A DNA stretch of 64,000 nucleotides from Methylomonas aurea (GTDB taxonomy: Bacteria; Pseudomonadota; Gammaproteobacteria; Methylococcales; Methylomonadaceae), in the NCBI RefSeq assembly GCF_024505045.1, contig NZ_JANIBM010000022.1, forward strand, positions 1 to 64,000, read 5' to 3'. Under the pieces are notes generated by a model, which was not told the origin of the DNA, did not search any database, and was given only the letters and a program-made list of their open reading frames with translations. The position numbers and the translations under genes are program-made. This document shows positions 10,238 through 20,300 of this stretch, one piece after another (within the stretch, counting starts at the first letter, position 1; each line of letters opens with the position of its first letter).

Positions 10238-11059
10238 TTAAGGAATGCCGGCAGGTAATTCGGACGCGTCGGTCGAGTTCAGGCAGGTCGGATGACCAAA
10301 GCCCCCTGCACTTTTCCCGTCGCCACCGATATCGTAAACGATGTTGTCCGGACGCAGCGGATCGCCGCTGACGCCGCCGACACCATGAACATGATCCAGA
10401 CCCAGTATATTTCTAAGCCGCCAGGCGATATTGTGGTCCGCACACGAGGTATCGCCGCTCAAACCGATACCGCCGACCAGAGTGCGCCCGGCGCCATACA
10501 AGCCCAAGCCGCCGCCGAATACGTTGACGCCGCCGATTTTTTTGCCGACCAGCGGGTCGACCGGAGTACCGTACAGCCCTTGATTGCCGCCATAAGCCGC
10601 CTCGGTATCTACCGGATTGCTCTCCTGCAACCCAAACAAGCTACCGCCAGGTTGCACCGCCGCGTATAAATTTGCGGTGGACAAAGCCAATCCGTTCGGT
10701 TTGCCTGATCCGGCAGAGGCCGATGACGAATCAAGGCTCAAGGAATTGGCAGTATTGGCTTTTTGCGCCGAAATTACCCGGCTAGCCGGCCATTGCGCAG
10801 CACGGTTGCTACCGGAAAATGCCACAGCGCAGACCACGCCATCGCGATTGACGATAGTCGCCCACATGTGCAGATTCAATCCGCTGGTTTCCGTGCTGAC
10901 CGCTTGGTTCAGCGCGGCTTTCAACTCGGCATGGCTAGGCAAGCCCCGGCAGGCGGAGCCAACGCCTTTGCCTTTGTCGCCTAAATCCCGGTCTGCCAAT
11001 GCATTACCGGCACTGAGCAGTGCGGCGACGGAAGCGGCAAGTACTAGTTTCATATTCAT
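10238..11059 (-). CDS. secreted HbpS/GlcG-family protein (heme-binding-like)
   Basis: Start at 11059 (MNMKLVLAAS), preceded by a GGGG-rich ribosome site. The N-terminus is a classical signal peptide ending near NALADRD. The rest resembles the GlcG/HbpS (DUF336) family: an N-terminal helix with AELKAALNQAV, then WATIVNRDGVVCAVAFSG and RVISAQKANTANSLS, and a Gly-rich central region GGVNVFGGGLGLYG with a GDTSCADHNIAW segment. Members bind heme or act as extracellular small-molecule sensors. The family's usual length is about 140-160 residues; here there is a long C-terminal extension with two or three extra Cys. It is likely periplasmic or exported. The heme-binding role is inferred from the family only. 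Confidence 0.75.
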   Translation of the reverse strand: MNMKLVLAASVAALLSAGNALADRDLGDKGKGVGSACRGLPSHAELKAALNQAVSTETSGLNLHMWATIVNRDGVVCAVAFSGSNRAAQWPASRVISAQKANTANSLSLDSSSASAGSGKPNGLALSTANLYAAVQPGGSLFGLQESNPVDTEAAYGGNQGLYGTPVDPLVGKKIGGVNVFGGGLGLYGAGRTLVGGIGLSGDTSCADHNIAWRLRNILGLDHVHGVGGVSGDPLRPDNIVYDIGGDGKSAGGFGHPTCLNSTDASELPAGIP

Positions 11060-11272
11060 GTCTATCCCCCTGATTGTTTTTGTTATCGGTTGCGGTTGCG
11101 GCACAAACATAAGGCATGCGCCGACCGGAATGGAAGACGCGGCAGACTCGGACCGAGTAGCCGCGGATGGATTCTAGTCTCGGCGGCAAGCAGGGGTCAA
11201 TCGTACCTGCAGGGGTATTTGGCGTCGAACCGAATTGCAAAGTATGGATTCGGCGGATGCCTAAGCCGTCCG

Positions 11273-11761
11273 TCAGAACCAATAATGCAAGATCAAGCAG
11301 GCCACAGCACCCGCGGCGATATCGTCCAGCATGATGCCCAGCCCGCCGTCGACATGGCGGTCCAGCCATTTGATCGGCCAAGGTTTCAGGATATCCAGTA
11401 GCCGAAATAGTGCGAACCCGGCCAACAGACTCTGCCAGGAGAAAGCAACACCGAGCATGGTCACCAAGAAGCCGGCGATTTCGTCCCAGACGATGCCGCC
11501 GAAATCGTGCACCCGCAGTTTGTCAGCGGCGCGGCTGCAAATCGCCACTCCACCGACGATTGCTGCCAGTGTCGCCAAGCCGTAAACGACGCTGCCGGTT
11601 TGGACCAATAGTAGATAGAGCGGAATGGCGGCGGCCGTACCGAACGTGCCAGGCATGAACTTCGACAGGCCGGAGCCGAAACCGAACGCCAAAAACAACA
11701 CCGGATCGCTGAGGATTTGCCGTGCGCTTAACCGGCTGTTTCCGTAATATTCTCTAAGCAA
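11273..11761 (-). CDS. pgpA: phosphatidylglycerophosphatase A
   Basis: Dephosphorylates phosphatidylglycerol phosphate at the inner membrane. Family blocks visible are GSGLSKFMPGTFGT, DEIAGFLVTM and FRLLDILKPWPI, with three or four hydrophobic segments. No ATG fits the family start; a TTG at 11761 (LREYYGNSRL follows) gives the normal length of about 162 residues, overlaps the end of thiL by 8 bases and has GAGG about 11 bases upstream. A longer frame reaches back inside thiL and is rejected. It is the last gene of the rib-nusB-thiL run, an order common in gammaproteobacteria. Confidence 0.9.
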   Translation of the reverse strand: MLREYYGNSRLSARQILSDPVLFLAFGFGSGLSKFMPGTFGTAAAIPLYLLLVQTGSVVYGLATLAAIVGGVAICSRAADKLRVHDFGGIVWDEIAGFLVTMLGVAFSWQSLLAGFALFRLLDILKPWPIKWLDRHVDGGLGIMLDDIAAGAVACLILHYWF

Positions 11762-12689
11762 AATGCTGATAACCTCTGGCCTGAATGTTTTCGATACGCC
11801 CTGCCCGACGCATGCGCAGACCGGGCTCGGCCTCAATGACACCGACGCAGTGGCAGCCGGCCGGCACCTTTGCCGCCGCGGCCGCCGGCACGGTGAAGCA
11901 CAGTTCATAGTCGTCGCCGGCGCTCAACGGCAGCGTCCAGTCCGAGCTGGTTGCGATGTAGTCGCTCACCGCAGCCGACAACGGCAGCTTGTCCCAATCG
12001 AGCACGGCACCGACGTCGCTTTGTTGCAGAATATGGCCCAGGTCGGCAGCCAAGCCGTCGGAAATATCGATGCATGCGCTGGCGATACCGCGCAACGCCA
12101 AACCGGTCTCGATTCGCGGCAGCGGCCGGTCCATCCTTTGCAAAGCGAGTTCATTATTGAGGCCCGGCAAACCTTTTCTGATCTTGAGCCCCAAGCCGGC
12201 GTCGCCGATAGGGCCGCTGACGAAAACCAAATCGCCGGGTCTGGCGCCGGAACGCAACAAGGCTTGGCCGCGCGGCACCGCACCCATGGCCTGCACCGTC
12301 AATGTCAGCGGTCCGGAGGTGGTGTCGCCGCCGACCAGATCCACCCGATATTGCCGAGCCAGGGCCAGAAAACCATCGGCAAAAGCTTGCAACCAGAATT
12401 CGTCGACTTTCGGCACGGTCAACGCCAGCGTCACCGCAAACGGCTCCGCGCCCATCGCCGCCAGATCGCTGAGGTTTACCGCCAATACTTTATGCCCCAA
12501 GGCATTCGGATCGACATCGGCAAAAAAATGCACGTTCTCGACCATCGTGTCGGCGGTGACGGCGATCTGGTAGCTATCGGGCAGATTCAGCAAGGCGCAA
12601 TCGTCGCCGATGCCGAGTTGATTGAACGGGTGTTGCAGCGCCGATCCGGCAAAGAAGCGCCGGATCAGGTCGAATTCGCCCAGCGCCAT
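11754..12689 (-). CDS. thiL: thiamine-monophosphate kinase
   Basis: Phosphorylates thiamine monophosphate to the diphosphate cofactor, using ATP. The N-terminus MALGEFDLIRRFF and GIGDDCALL match the family, followed by AVTADTMVENVHF, NLSDLAAMGA (metal/ATP binding), DLVGGDTTSGPL and CIDISDGLAADLGHI. At 311 residues it is standard. Its ATG overlaps the nusB stop as TGATG, and its 3' end overlaps pgpA, so it is translationally coupled on both sides. The product is also needed by the ThDP enzyme SucA. Confidence 0.96.
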   Translation of the reverse strand: MALGEFDLIRRFFAGSALQHPFNQLGIGDDCALLNLPDSYQIAVTADTMVENVHFFADVDPNALGHKVLAVNLSDLAAMGAEPFAVTLALTVPKVDEFWLQAFADGFLALARQYRVDLVGGDTTSGPLTLTVQAMGAVPRGQALLRSGARPGDLVFVSGPIGDAGLGLKIRKGLPGLNNELALQRMDRPLPRIETGLALRGIASACIDISDGLAADLGHILQQSDVGAVLDWDKLPLSAAVSDYIATSSDWTLPLSAGDDYELCFTVPAAAAAKVPAGCHCVGVIEAEPGLRMRRAGRIENIQARGYQHFA

Positions 12690-13135
12690 CAGTCACCGGT
12701 TTTGTGGCGTTGTTTGGCGGCGATTTCCACCGCGCGCTGCTTCTGCGCCACTTTATCGAGAATACCGTTGACGTATTTGTGGCTGCCGTCGGCGCCGAAA
12801 TCCTTGGCCAGATTGACGCCCTCGTTGATGATGACCTTGTAAGGGGTTTCCAGACGGTTGATCAATTCATAGGCGCCAATGCGCAGAATCGCCCGCTCCA
12901 CCGGATCGATTTTCTCCACCGGCCGATCGACGAACTCGGCCAACGCAGCGTCGATCACGTCCAGTTGTTTCGGGACGCCGTGGAACAGTTCGCTGAAATA
13001 GGTTTTCTGGGCGCCTTTCAAATGCTCTTCTTCCAGAAAATAGGTCTCGATCCGGGTCAGACTGTCGCCCGACATCTGCCACTGGTACAAGGCCTGCACC
13101 GCGCATTTTCTAGCGTTGGTTTTTGCCTGGCTCAT
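12689..13135 (-). CDS. nusB: transcription antitermination protein NusB
   Basis: An all-helical 148-residue protein that works with NusE (S10) at boxA sites for rRNA antitermination. Recognisable features: SQAKTNARKCAVQALYQWQMSG at the N-terminus (start residues only), a central helix near VDAALAEFVDRPVEKI, DPVERAILRIGAYEL, and the C-terminal INEGVNLAKDFG...YVNGILDKVA signature. ATG at 13135 overlaps the ribH stop as TGATG; a TTG one codon earlier is less likely. It sits between ribH and thiL as in many gammaproteobacteria. Confidence 0.96.
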   Translation of the reverse strand: MSQAKTNARKCAVQALYQWQMSGDSLTRIETYFLEEEHLKGAQKTYFSELFHGVPKQLDVIDAALAEFVDRPVEKIDPVERAILRIGAYELINRLETPYKVIINEGVNLAKDFGADGSHKYVNGILDKVAQKQRAVEIAAKQRHKTGD

Positions 13136-13623
13136 CAATTGCCCTGGTTGCCTTTCAGAGCCTTAAACAGGCTGACCATTTCGATTGCGGACAGAGCGGC
13201 TTCGGCGCCTTTATTGCCGGCTTTGGTGCCGGCGCGTTCGATCGCCTGCTCGATGCTATCCACCGTCAACACGCCGAATGCAACCGGGACATCGTACTGC
13301 AATGCCACTTGGGCAATGCCTTTGACGCACTCCCCAGCCACGTATTCGAAATGCGGCGTGCCGCCGCGAATCACGGCGCCCAAGGCGATGATCGCATCAT
13401 ACTTTTTACTGGCGGCGATACGTTGCACCACCATTGGCAGTTCGAAGGCACCCGGCGCCTTGACTAGCGTAATATCGTTGCGGTCGGCGCCGTGGCGGAC
13501 CAATGCATCGATCGCGCCGCCTTCCAGTTGTTCGACGATAAAGCTGTTGAAGCGCGAAGAGACGAGACAAAACTTGCCGCCTTGCGCCGAAAAATTACCT
13601 TCTACGGTAGTGACTGTTGCCAT
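13135..13623 (-). CDS. ribH: 6,7-dimethyl-8-ribityllumazine synthase
   Basis: Condenses 5-amino-6-ribitylaminouracil with 3,4-dihydroxy-2-butanone 4-phosphate, the penultimate step of riboflavin synthesis. Start at 13623 ([11 protein letters not shown]), with AGGT upstream. Motifs: VSSRFNSFI (substrate binding), [28 protein letters not shown] with the catalytic His, and [12 protein letters not shown]. At 162 residues it is the usual length for an icosahedral or pentameric enzyme. It lies 38 bases downstream of ribBX. Confidence 0.97.
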   Translation of the reverse strand: MATVTTVEGNFSAQGGKFCLVSSRFNSFIVEQLEGGAIDALVRHGADRNDITLVKAPGAFELPMVVQRIAASKKYDAIIALGAVIRGGTPHFEYVAGECVKGIAQVALQYDVPVAFGVLTVDSIEQAIERAGTKAGNKGAEAALSAIEMVSLFKALKGNQGN

Positions 13624-13661
13624 GTATTTACCTGATGAGTGAGAGATTGAAATTACTGCGG

Positions 13662-14774
13662 TCAATTGCCGGCATCGATATGCTCGACCACTTCCAGATC
13701 GAATCCGGACAAGCCTATATATTTTTTTTGCGCGCCCATCACCTTGAGTCGGCGCACGCCCAGGTCGGACAAAATCCGCGAGCCGGCACCGGTGGTGCGC
13801 CAATCGGCGTCGGCGCTGAGATCGCGGCTGTGTTTGACGCCGTGGTCCTGCATTTGGTAGCTATGGATCAATTCGACCAGATCCTTATTGTTTTCTTTCT
13901 GCCGGATCAGGACCAGGACGCCGCGACCGGCCTCGGCGATATTTTTCAGCGCCTCGCGCACCGGCAGACTGCAATCGCTGCGTTTGGAGAACAACAAATC
14001 GTCGATCACGTTACGTGCATGTACCCGCACCAATACTGGCTCGTCACCGGCCACGTCGCCCATGACCAAGGCCAGATGGACGTTATCGTCGTTGCAATCC
14101 TGGTAGGCGTACAAGCGGAAATCGCCGAACTCGGTCGGATAGGCGCATTCGCTGATGCGTTCCAGCGTGTTTTCGTGCTTGATCCGGTAATGGATCAAAT
14201 CGGCAATCGTGCCGATTTTCAGATTATGGCGTTCGGCAAACGCCTCCAAGTCGGGACGGCGAGCCATAGAGCCGTCGTCGTTCAGAATTTCGACGATTAC
14301 CGCGGCCGGTTCGACACCAGCCAACCGCGCCAGATCGCAACCGGCTTCGGTATGCCCGGCCCGGTTCAGCACGCCGCCGGCCTGGGCCATCAGCGGGAAA
14401 ATATGGCCCGGCTGGACCAAATCGCTGGGTTGGGCCTGTTTGGCAACGGCGGCTTGCACCGTCAGGGCCCGGTCCGCCGCAGAAATGCCGGTGGTAACGC
14501 CCTCGGCCGCCTCGATCGACACGGTGAAATTGGTGGTATAGGGGGTTCGGTTGTCGTTGACCATCAGCGGCAGTCGCAATTGCTGGCAACGTTCGCGGGT
14601 CAAGGTCAAACAGATCAGGCCGCGGCCGTACTTGGCCATGAAATTGATATCTTCCGGCCGAACGAATTCCGCTGCCATCAACAAATCGCCTTCGTTTTCG
14701 CGGTCTTCATCGTCCATGATGATGACCATCTTGCCTTGGCGCAGATCGCCGATGATTTCTTCTATGCTGTTCAT
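13662..14774 (-). CDS. ribB: DHBP synthase with degenerate GTP cyclohydrolase II domain
   Basis: Residues 1-200 are an intact 3,4-dihydroxy-2-butanone 4-phosphate synthase: [17 protein letters not shown] (21-37), [11 protein letters not shown] and [13 protein letters not shown] (141-153). Residues 206-365 have the fold order of GTP cyclohydrolase II, but the zinc site is broken. Where RibA has HSEC and CDC, this protein reads HARN and SDC (about 252-268), so two of three zinc cysteines are gone. This matches the RibBX variant described in Proteobacteria, in which RibA activity must come from a separate gene. Overlaps ribE by 4 bases (ATGA). Whether the dead domain regulates the enzyme is unknown. 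Confidence 0.92.
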   Translation of the reverse strand: MNSIEEIIGDLRQGKMVIIMDDEDRENEGDLLMAAEFVRPEDINFMAKYGRGLICLTLTRERCQQLRLPLMVNDNRTPYTTNFTVSIEAAEGVTTGISAADRALTVQAAVAKQAQPSDLVQPGHIFPLMAQAGGVLNRAGHTEAGCDLARLAGVEPAAVIVEILNDDGSMARRPDLEAFAERHNLKIGTIADLIHYRIKHENTLERISECAYPTEFGDFRLYAYQDCNDDNVHLALVMGDVAGDEPVLVRVHARNVIDDLLFSKRSDCSLPVREALKNIAEAGRGVLVLIRQKENNKDLVELIHSYQMQDHGVKHSRDLSADADWRTTGAGSRILSDLGVRRLKVMGAQKKYIGLSGFDLEVVEHIDAGN

Positions 14775-15427
14775 TGGATAAAGCCTGCGTCGTGAAGTAG
14801 CGCCTCGGTGATGGTTCCCCGGCCGCGGGCCGCGGCGTCGCCTTGCATCAGGCGTTCCAGATAGCGGGCCAGCAGATCGACTTCCAGATTGACCCGATCG
14901 CCAACTTCGGCCTGGCCGAGCGTGGTTTCCTGCAAGGTGTGCGGCACGATATTTACGGCAAAGGTGGCGCCGTCGACGCTGTTGACCGTCAGACTAATGC
15001 CGTCGATGCAAATCGAGCCTTTTTCGGCGATATACTTGGCCAATGGATCGGGCGCTTTAAATTTGAAGCGCCAGGAGCGGCCGTCGGCGCGTTTTTCCAG
15101 AATTTGGCCGATACCGTCGACGTGACCGCTGACGATGTGCCCGCCCAGCCGGCTGCTTGGAGTCAGGGCCAATTCCAAATTGACCGGCATGCCCGGTTTG
15201 GCCTGACTTAAGGTCGTGCGCGACAGCGTCTCGTTCGACACGTCGGCACTGAAGCGATGCTCGGCCAATTCGACCGCGGTCAGGCAGACGCCGTTGACGG
15301 CAATACTGTCGCCGAGCGCGCAGTCTCGCAGCGACAGTTTGCCGGTGGCGATACTCAACCGGCAATCGCCGCCCCTGGGTTGAACCGCCGCGATCTGGCC
15401 GACGGCTAAAACAATTCCGGTAAACAT
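14771..15427 (-). CDS. ribE: riboflavin synthase alpha chain
   Basis: Dismutates two lumazine molecules to riboflavin. A 218-residue protein made of two similar beta-barrel halves. The first begins [12 protein letters not shown], with [12 protein letters not shown]; the second has [19 protein letters not shown] and [15 protein letters not shown]. The internal duplication is typical and complete. The C-terminal tail is basic and variable. The stop overlaps the ribBX start. No FMN riboswitch is visible upstream; it is read through from ribD and the small secreted-protein gene. Confidence 0.96.
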   Translation of the reverse strand: MFTGIVLAVGQIAAVQPRGGDCRLSIATGKLSLRDCALGDSIAVNGVCLTAVELAEHRFSADVSNETLSRTTLSQAKPGMPVNLELALTPSSRLGGHIVSGHVDGIGQILEKRADGRSWRFKFKAPDPLAKYIAEKGSICIDGISLTVNSVDGATFAVNIVPHTLQETTLGQAEVGDRVNLEVDLLARYLERLMQGDAAARGRGTITEALLHDAGFIQ

Positions 15428-15463
15428 GGTATTCGCTCGATGATTCGGGTTGGCGTTGGAACG

Positions 15464-15718
15464 TCAGCGTTTTTGCGGCTGCTCCGCCGGTTGCGCGGCA
15501 GAATCCTGGGTTTTATCGGCTTTTTGCGGCTTACGATAAACGGTTACCGATTGGTAGACACCGCTATGATAATCGTAAATTTCGATATCGTGCTCCTCGC
15601 CGACGTATTTGCCGCCTTCGATTTTAACGGTTTTCGAGGTTTTCGATTCGTCGTCCTCGGCGCCGGCCCAGCCCGGCAACAAAAGCAATGGCAACGTAAA
15701 AATAATGACAGTCCTCAT
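15464..15718 (-). CDS. small exported hypothetical protein (84 aa)
   Basis: A signal peptide (MRTVIIFTLPLLLLPGWAGA, cleavage near residue 20) precedes a roughly 64-residue mature protein. The mature part is polar, with a SVTVYRKPQK stretch and a Gln/Pro/Lys-rich tail. No Cys is present. I recognise no characterised family. It lies between ribD and ribE on the same strand with 12 and 36 bases on either side, so it is probably transcribed with them although nothing links it to riboflavin. Likely periplasmic. Confidence 0.65.
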   Translation of the reverse strand: MRTVIIFTLPLLLLPGWAGAEDDESKTSKTVKIEGGKYVGEEHDIEIYDYHSGVYQSVTVYRKPQKADKTQDSAAQPAEQPQKR

Positions 15719-15730
15719 AACGGCTAGCCC

Positions 15731-16828
15731 CTAATCGGAAATCGCTTGCGGGCGGTACAGCAACCGTAAATCCGGGCCTACTTGCCGCGCTTCCGCCAAA
15801 TAAAGTTTTTTCTTGTCTTGCAGGCGCTGCAACTCCGGCATCCGGAACAGGCCGCGCCCACTGTCGCCCAAAACGCTAGGCGCCATGTAAATCAACCACT
15901 CGTCGACCAGGCCGCTATTCAACAAAGCGCCGTTCAAGGTCGCGCCGGCCTCGACCCAGACCGTGTTGATCTGCCGCTCTGCCAGCAACTTGCACACCTG
16001 GTGCAAATCGGTTCGTCCGGCTGTCGCGTCGACTTGAAATACCTTGTAGCCGGCATCCAGCAGTCGCTGCCGCTTCACCGAGTCGCTGCTTGAAGTGACG
16101 ATCCAGACTTCCGCGGCATCTTGCAACATCCGCGTCGCCAGCGGAATGCGCAACCGACTGTCCAGCACCACTTTCACCGGTTGCACGACATCGAAATCGA
16201 CTCTGGCACTCAGCGAAGGATCGTCAGCCAGCACGGTTTCGATTCCGGTCAAAACGGCGCTGCTGGCGGCCCGCCAACGTTGGACATCCTGCCGCGACTG
16301 CGGCGATGTGATCCACTGGCTTTCTCCGCAAGCCATCGCCGTGCGCGCGTCCAAACTCATCGCCAATTTGCTGCGAATCCACGGCAAACCTTGGCTCATC
16401 CGTTTGAAAAAGCCGCGGTTCAAATTTTCCGCTTCGCTTTGCAATACGCCGCAGGCCACCTCGATACCGGCCGCGGCGAGTTGCTGCAAGCCCCGGCCGG
16501 ATACCAGCGGATTCGGGTCTTGCATCGCGGCGACGACCCTGCTGACGCCGGCAGCAATCAACGCATCAGTGCACGGTCCGGTCTTGCCTTGATGACTGCA
16601 AGGCTCCAGCGTGACATAGGCCGTAGCGCCGCGGGCGTCGCCGGCCCGGCTTAAGGCGTCGACTTCGGCATGAGCGTAACCGGCGCGTTGGGTCCAGCCC
16701 TCGGCAATGATTTCGCCATGTTTGACCAACACGCAGCCGACGTGGGGATTGGGATCGGTCGTGTAAAGACCGTTTTGCGCCAGTTTCAAGGCCCGCGCCA
16801 TAAAAGCGGCGTCTTGGCTAGACGTCAT
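15731..16828 (-). CDS. ribD: bifunctional riboflavin deaminase/reductase
   Basis: The N-terminal deaminase domain has the zinc site HAEVDAL plus [15 protein letters not shown]; the C-terminal half is the NADPH-dependent reductase, with [13 protein letters not shown] and [13 protein letters not shown]. It converts the pyrimidine from GTP cyclohydrolase II to 5-amino-6-ribitylaminouracil phosphate. At 365 residues it is full length and both active sites look intact. It overlaps nrdR by 11 bases, a conserved pairing in proteobacteria. Confidence 0.97.
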   Translation of the reverse strand: MTSSQDAAFMARALKLAQNGLYTTDPNPHVGCVLVKHGEIIAEGWTQRAGYAHAEVDALSRAGDARGATAYVTLEPCSHQGKTGPCTDALIAAGVSRVVAAMQDPNPLVSGRGLQQLAAAGIEVACGVLQSEAENLNRGFFKRMSQGLPWIRSKLAMSLDARTAMACGESQWITSPQSRQDVQRWRAASSAVLTGIETVLADDPSLSARVDFDVVQPVKVVLDSRLRIPLATRMLQDAAEVWIVTSSSDSVKRQRLLDAGYKVFQVDATAGRTDLHQVCKLLAERQINTVWVEAGATLNGALLNSGLVDEWLIYMAPSVLGDSGRGLFRMPELQRLQDKKKLYLAEARQVGPDLRLLYRPQAISD

Positions 16829-17276
16829 GCTTCTGCAAATTTTCGATCACGGCCGTGAAATCGGAGACATCCTGGAAACTGCGGTAAACCGAGGCGAAGC
16901 GCACGAAGGCGACATGGTCCAGCGCTTTCAATTCGTTCATCACCATCTCGCCCAGCTCGCGCGCCGGAATTTCCCGCTCGCCTCTGGCCGTCAATGCCTT
17001 TTTGATCCGGCTCAGCGCGGCTTCGACCGCATCGACCTGCACCGGCCGTTTCTCCAGTGCGCGCTGCATGCCTGCCCGCAGTTTTTGCTCGTCGAAACTC
17101 TGCCGGGCACCGTTACGTTTGATGATGCGCGGGAGGGTTAATTCCACCACTTCGAACGTCGTAAACCGCTCCTTGCAGGCCACGCACTCGCGCCGGCGCT
17201 TGACCTGGTCGCCGTCGTCGGCAAGACGGGTGTCGATCACCCGCGTGTCTTGTGCTGCGCAAAACGGACAACGCAT
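16818..17276 (-). CDS. nrdR: transcriptional repressor NrdR
   Basis: A 152-residue zinc-ribbon/ATP-cone repressor of ribonucleotide reductase genes. The ribbon is CPFC at 3-6 and a later CVAC pair at 31-34. The ATP-cone follows ([12 protein letters not shown]-type block, here [16 protein letters not shown]). The sequence [16 protein letters not shown] near the C-terminus is diagnostic. Being the first gene of the rib-nusB cluster, it probably shares its promoter with ribD; the 66 bases upstream separate it from the channel gene. Confidence 0.97.
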   Translation of the reverse strand: MRCPFCAAQDTRVIDTRLADDGDQVKRRRECVACKERFTTFEVVELTLPRIIKRNGARQSFDEQKLRAGMQRALEKRPVQVDAVEAALSRIKKALTARGEREIPARELGEMVMNELKALDHVAFVRFASVYRSFQDVSDFTAVIENLQKHDV

Positions 17277-17342
17277 GTTAAAAATCGAGGCTCGGTTTAA
17301 AGCGCGGCATTTTATTACAGAACCGGGTTATATTGAAGTCGG

Positions 17343-20300
17343 CTAGTAGTTGGCGCCGCCCTCGTTCAAAACACCTTTGGCGACCGAACGGATATGCACG
17401 TCGCGTTGCGGATACGGAATTTCGATATGGTGGGCCTTTAGCGCTTCGTAAATCTGGATATGCAATTTATGGGTAGCGACAACCCGGTCGCTCAACTCGC
17501 GCACGAACACATTGACCTTAAATTCCAATGCGTTTTCGCCGAAACCGACGAAACTAATCGTCGGCTCCGGATCGGCCAGAACCTGCTCAGTATTTTTCAC
17601 CGCCTGGCTCAAAATCTGTTCCACCACCTCGATATCGGTGCCGTAGGAAACGCTGACCGGAACCACAACCCGGGTGACGGTATCGGACAGGGTCCAGTTG
17701 ATCAGCCGGTCGGTGATGAAAGTCTTGTTCGGTACCACCAGCTCCTTGCGATCCCAATCGACGATGTGGGTAGCCCGCATTTGAATCCGGCTGACCCGGC
17801 CGGTAACGTCGCCGACCGTGACGGTGTCGCCGACCCGAATCGGCCGTTCGAACAGCAAGATGATGCCCGATACCATATTGGCGAAGATCTCCTGCAAGCC
17901 GAAACCCAAACCGACGCTGAGCGCCGCCACCAGCCATTGCACCTGAGACCAACTGCCGCCCAGTTCATTCGCCACGGCCAGAAAGGCAATGGCAACCAAG
18001 CTGTAACGCACCAACTGTATCAGAGCGTAACGCCCGCCGGCAGTCATTGCGAACTTGCCGGCGGTGATCAGATCGACCAGAGTCGGGAAATTAGTGACGA
18101 ATAAAAATGCCAGTCCAACGTAAACCAGGCACAGCAACAGGTTGATCAACGTGACCGGCTGCAGAATCTGCTTGCCTTCGACGAGTTGGCTATACTGCCA
18201 GAGCACGATTTGGTCGAACACCGAAAAAGCCGGCAAGATATCGCTCCAAATCCACCACACCCCGACCACGACCAGCACCGCAGTGACCGTAGTCAAAAAC
18301 TGGTGGCCTTGCTGGTTGATTTTGGAAATATCCAGCAATTCTTCTTCGATTGCCGCCCCGCCGTCGGTACCGGCCGCGGCGGCGGCCTGCTCGATCTGCT
18401 TGCGCTTCTGTCGGGCATTCTGCAGAGCCAACCTGCGCTGGGTGTTGCGCAACCAGCGCAATACCAAGGCCTGAAACAAAGCGACGAAGAATACCAGCCG
18501 CAGACTGTCGATCAGCTTTTCTTCCAGCTCCAGCGCACTTTGGTAATAACCGGCCACGGCAAAACCGATAATCGCCAACGGCGTCAGCACCGCGATCGCA
18601 TACCAAACATAGCGCAAGCGACTGAACCAACCGTCGGACTGTTGGTAAAAATAACGCCCCAGGCCGGTTTGCGGCTGAGTCAAACGGTGAAAAATGTAGC
18701 TGAAGGTCAGCATCATCACGATCAACGCGGTACGCCCCAAGGCATAACTGTGCTCGGAAAACAAGTCGCTACCGGTCATGGACATGATGAACACGCAGGG
18801 TAGCAACAGAAAGCGGGCCCACTTCATCTGGCCATAAAGCAAGTTAGTCGCATGCTCCGGCCAGTGGAACAAGGTCTCGGCGATGCCGTCGGGTTTGAAC
18901 AAACGAAAGAAGAATTGCACGACAAACAGCGACAGCGCCGTCACGACCATGCCTTCGGCAAAGGCATGGCTGAAAAAATCGGCGCGGGCATTCAACAACA
19001 ACACCCCACCGATCCAGGCCATCAACAAGGCGCCGTAAAGAGACAACAGCATCAAATACCCCATCCCCGACAGAATCTGGCCGAAACTATGGGCTATCGG
19101 GTTCTTGTCGAGCAATTGCGCCAGCTTGCGTTTCAGGTTCGCTCGAAAACGCCAGTGCAATACCACGATCCCCAAACCAATCAGCACCAGCAGCGGATAA
19201 TTCGCGATGCTCTCGCCGAAATTTGCCGCCACCCGCCACCAGTTGCCGGGGTTCAGAAACCAGGCCAACGACGAGAAAATGTCTTGCAGATAATATTTGT
19301 CGATCACCGGTGCGCTGGGCACCCAGAGCAGACGCTGGTCGAGGTAGGCGCTGAATTTATCGGCCACGCCCAGCATTTGTTGCAGACTGAAATCGACATC
19401 GCCGAGTAAGCGGCCGTAGTCGTTATAACTGGCGGCCAGCCGCATCACCAAATCCTTCCGGTCGTTCAGCAGCATGCGCAATTCGGTACGAATCCGCAGT
19501 TTCTCGGCGTCGTCGGTGTCGGCCGGCAATTGGCCGATCTGATTCAACAATACCTGATTGACGTCGGCCAATTCCTTTTTGGCTTCGTCCAACTTGAACA
19601 TTTCCAAGCTGACCACGGCGATCTGTTCCTGGATGTCATCATTCAACTGGGCGAATTGTTTGCGCTGCGGCACATTGCGCCGTTGTTCGCGCAACAAGTT
19701 GCCCAAAGCCGGACTCAAACCGGCCAGGTTGATTTTTTGCTCGGCGCTTTGAAAGTCTTTTTCCAACTGCTTGCTGCGGGTATCGATCTCGGTCTTTTGC
19801 AGCAGGTATTGCTCCATGTTCTTGTTGATATCCTGCAGGCTGCGGTTGTACTGCATGTTCCGCTTGGTCGCATCTCTGATGAAAGGATGTTTACCCTCGG
19901 CATCCTTCTCGGCCTGCGCCAATTCCGCCCGTTCCTTGTCGATTTCCTGCTGGCGCCGGTCCAGTAAAAAATTATCCAGATCGGCAATCACCAGGCTTTG
20001 CAACTCGCGCTGCAACGTGGCCAGATGCATCCGGTCCTTTTCGACCTGCAAACGCAACGGGCTGCTGATATTTTCCAGCTCCAAGGTTTTCAACGTGCTG
20101 TTCAGCAGGCGAATCCGGGTATCCAATTGAATCTGCCGCGCTTCGCGCTCATAGATCGTGTCGGCGGCGCGCGCGGCCAGGGTTTGCTGTTCCTGCAAAC
20201 TGGAAGCCTGTTTGTTTTTGAGTTCGGCGACTTTTTCCCGGATCAGTTGCGGCCGGCCGTTCAGTTCGCCGATTTGGGCCTCGATCCGGCTAATCTCGGC

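Noticed and set aside
11763-12842. 359-residue plus-strand frame
   Set aside because: Antisense to thiL and nusB, which have clear family motifs.
13617-14795. Long 392-residue frame on the plus strand
   Set aside because: Entirely antisense to ribBX and ribH; no ribosome site and a shadow-frame composition.
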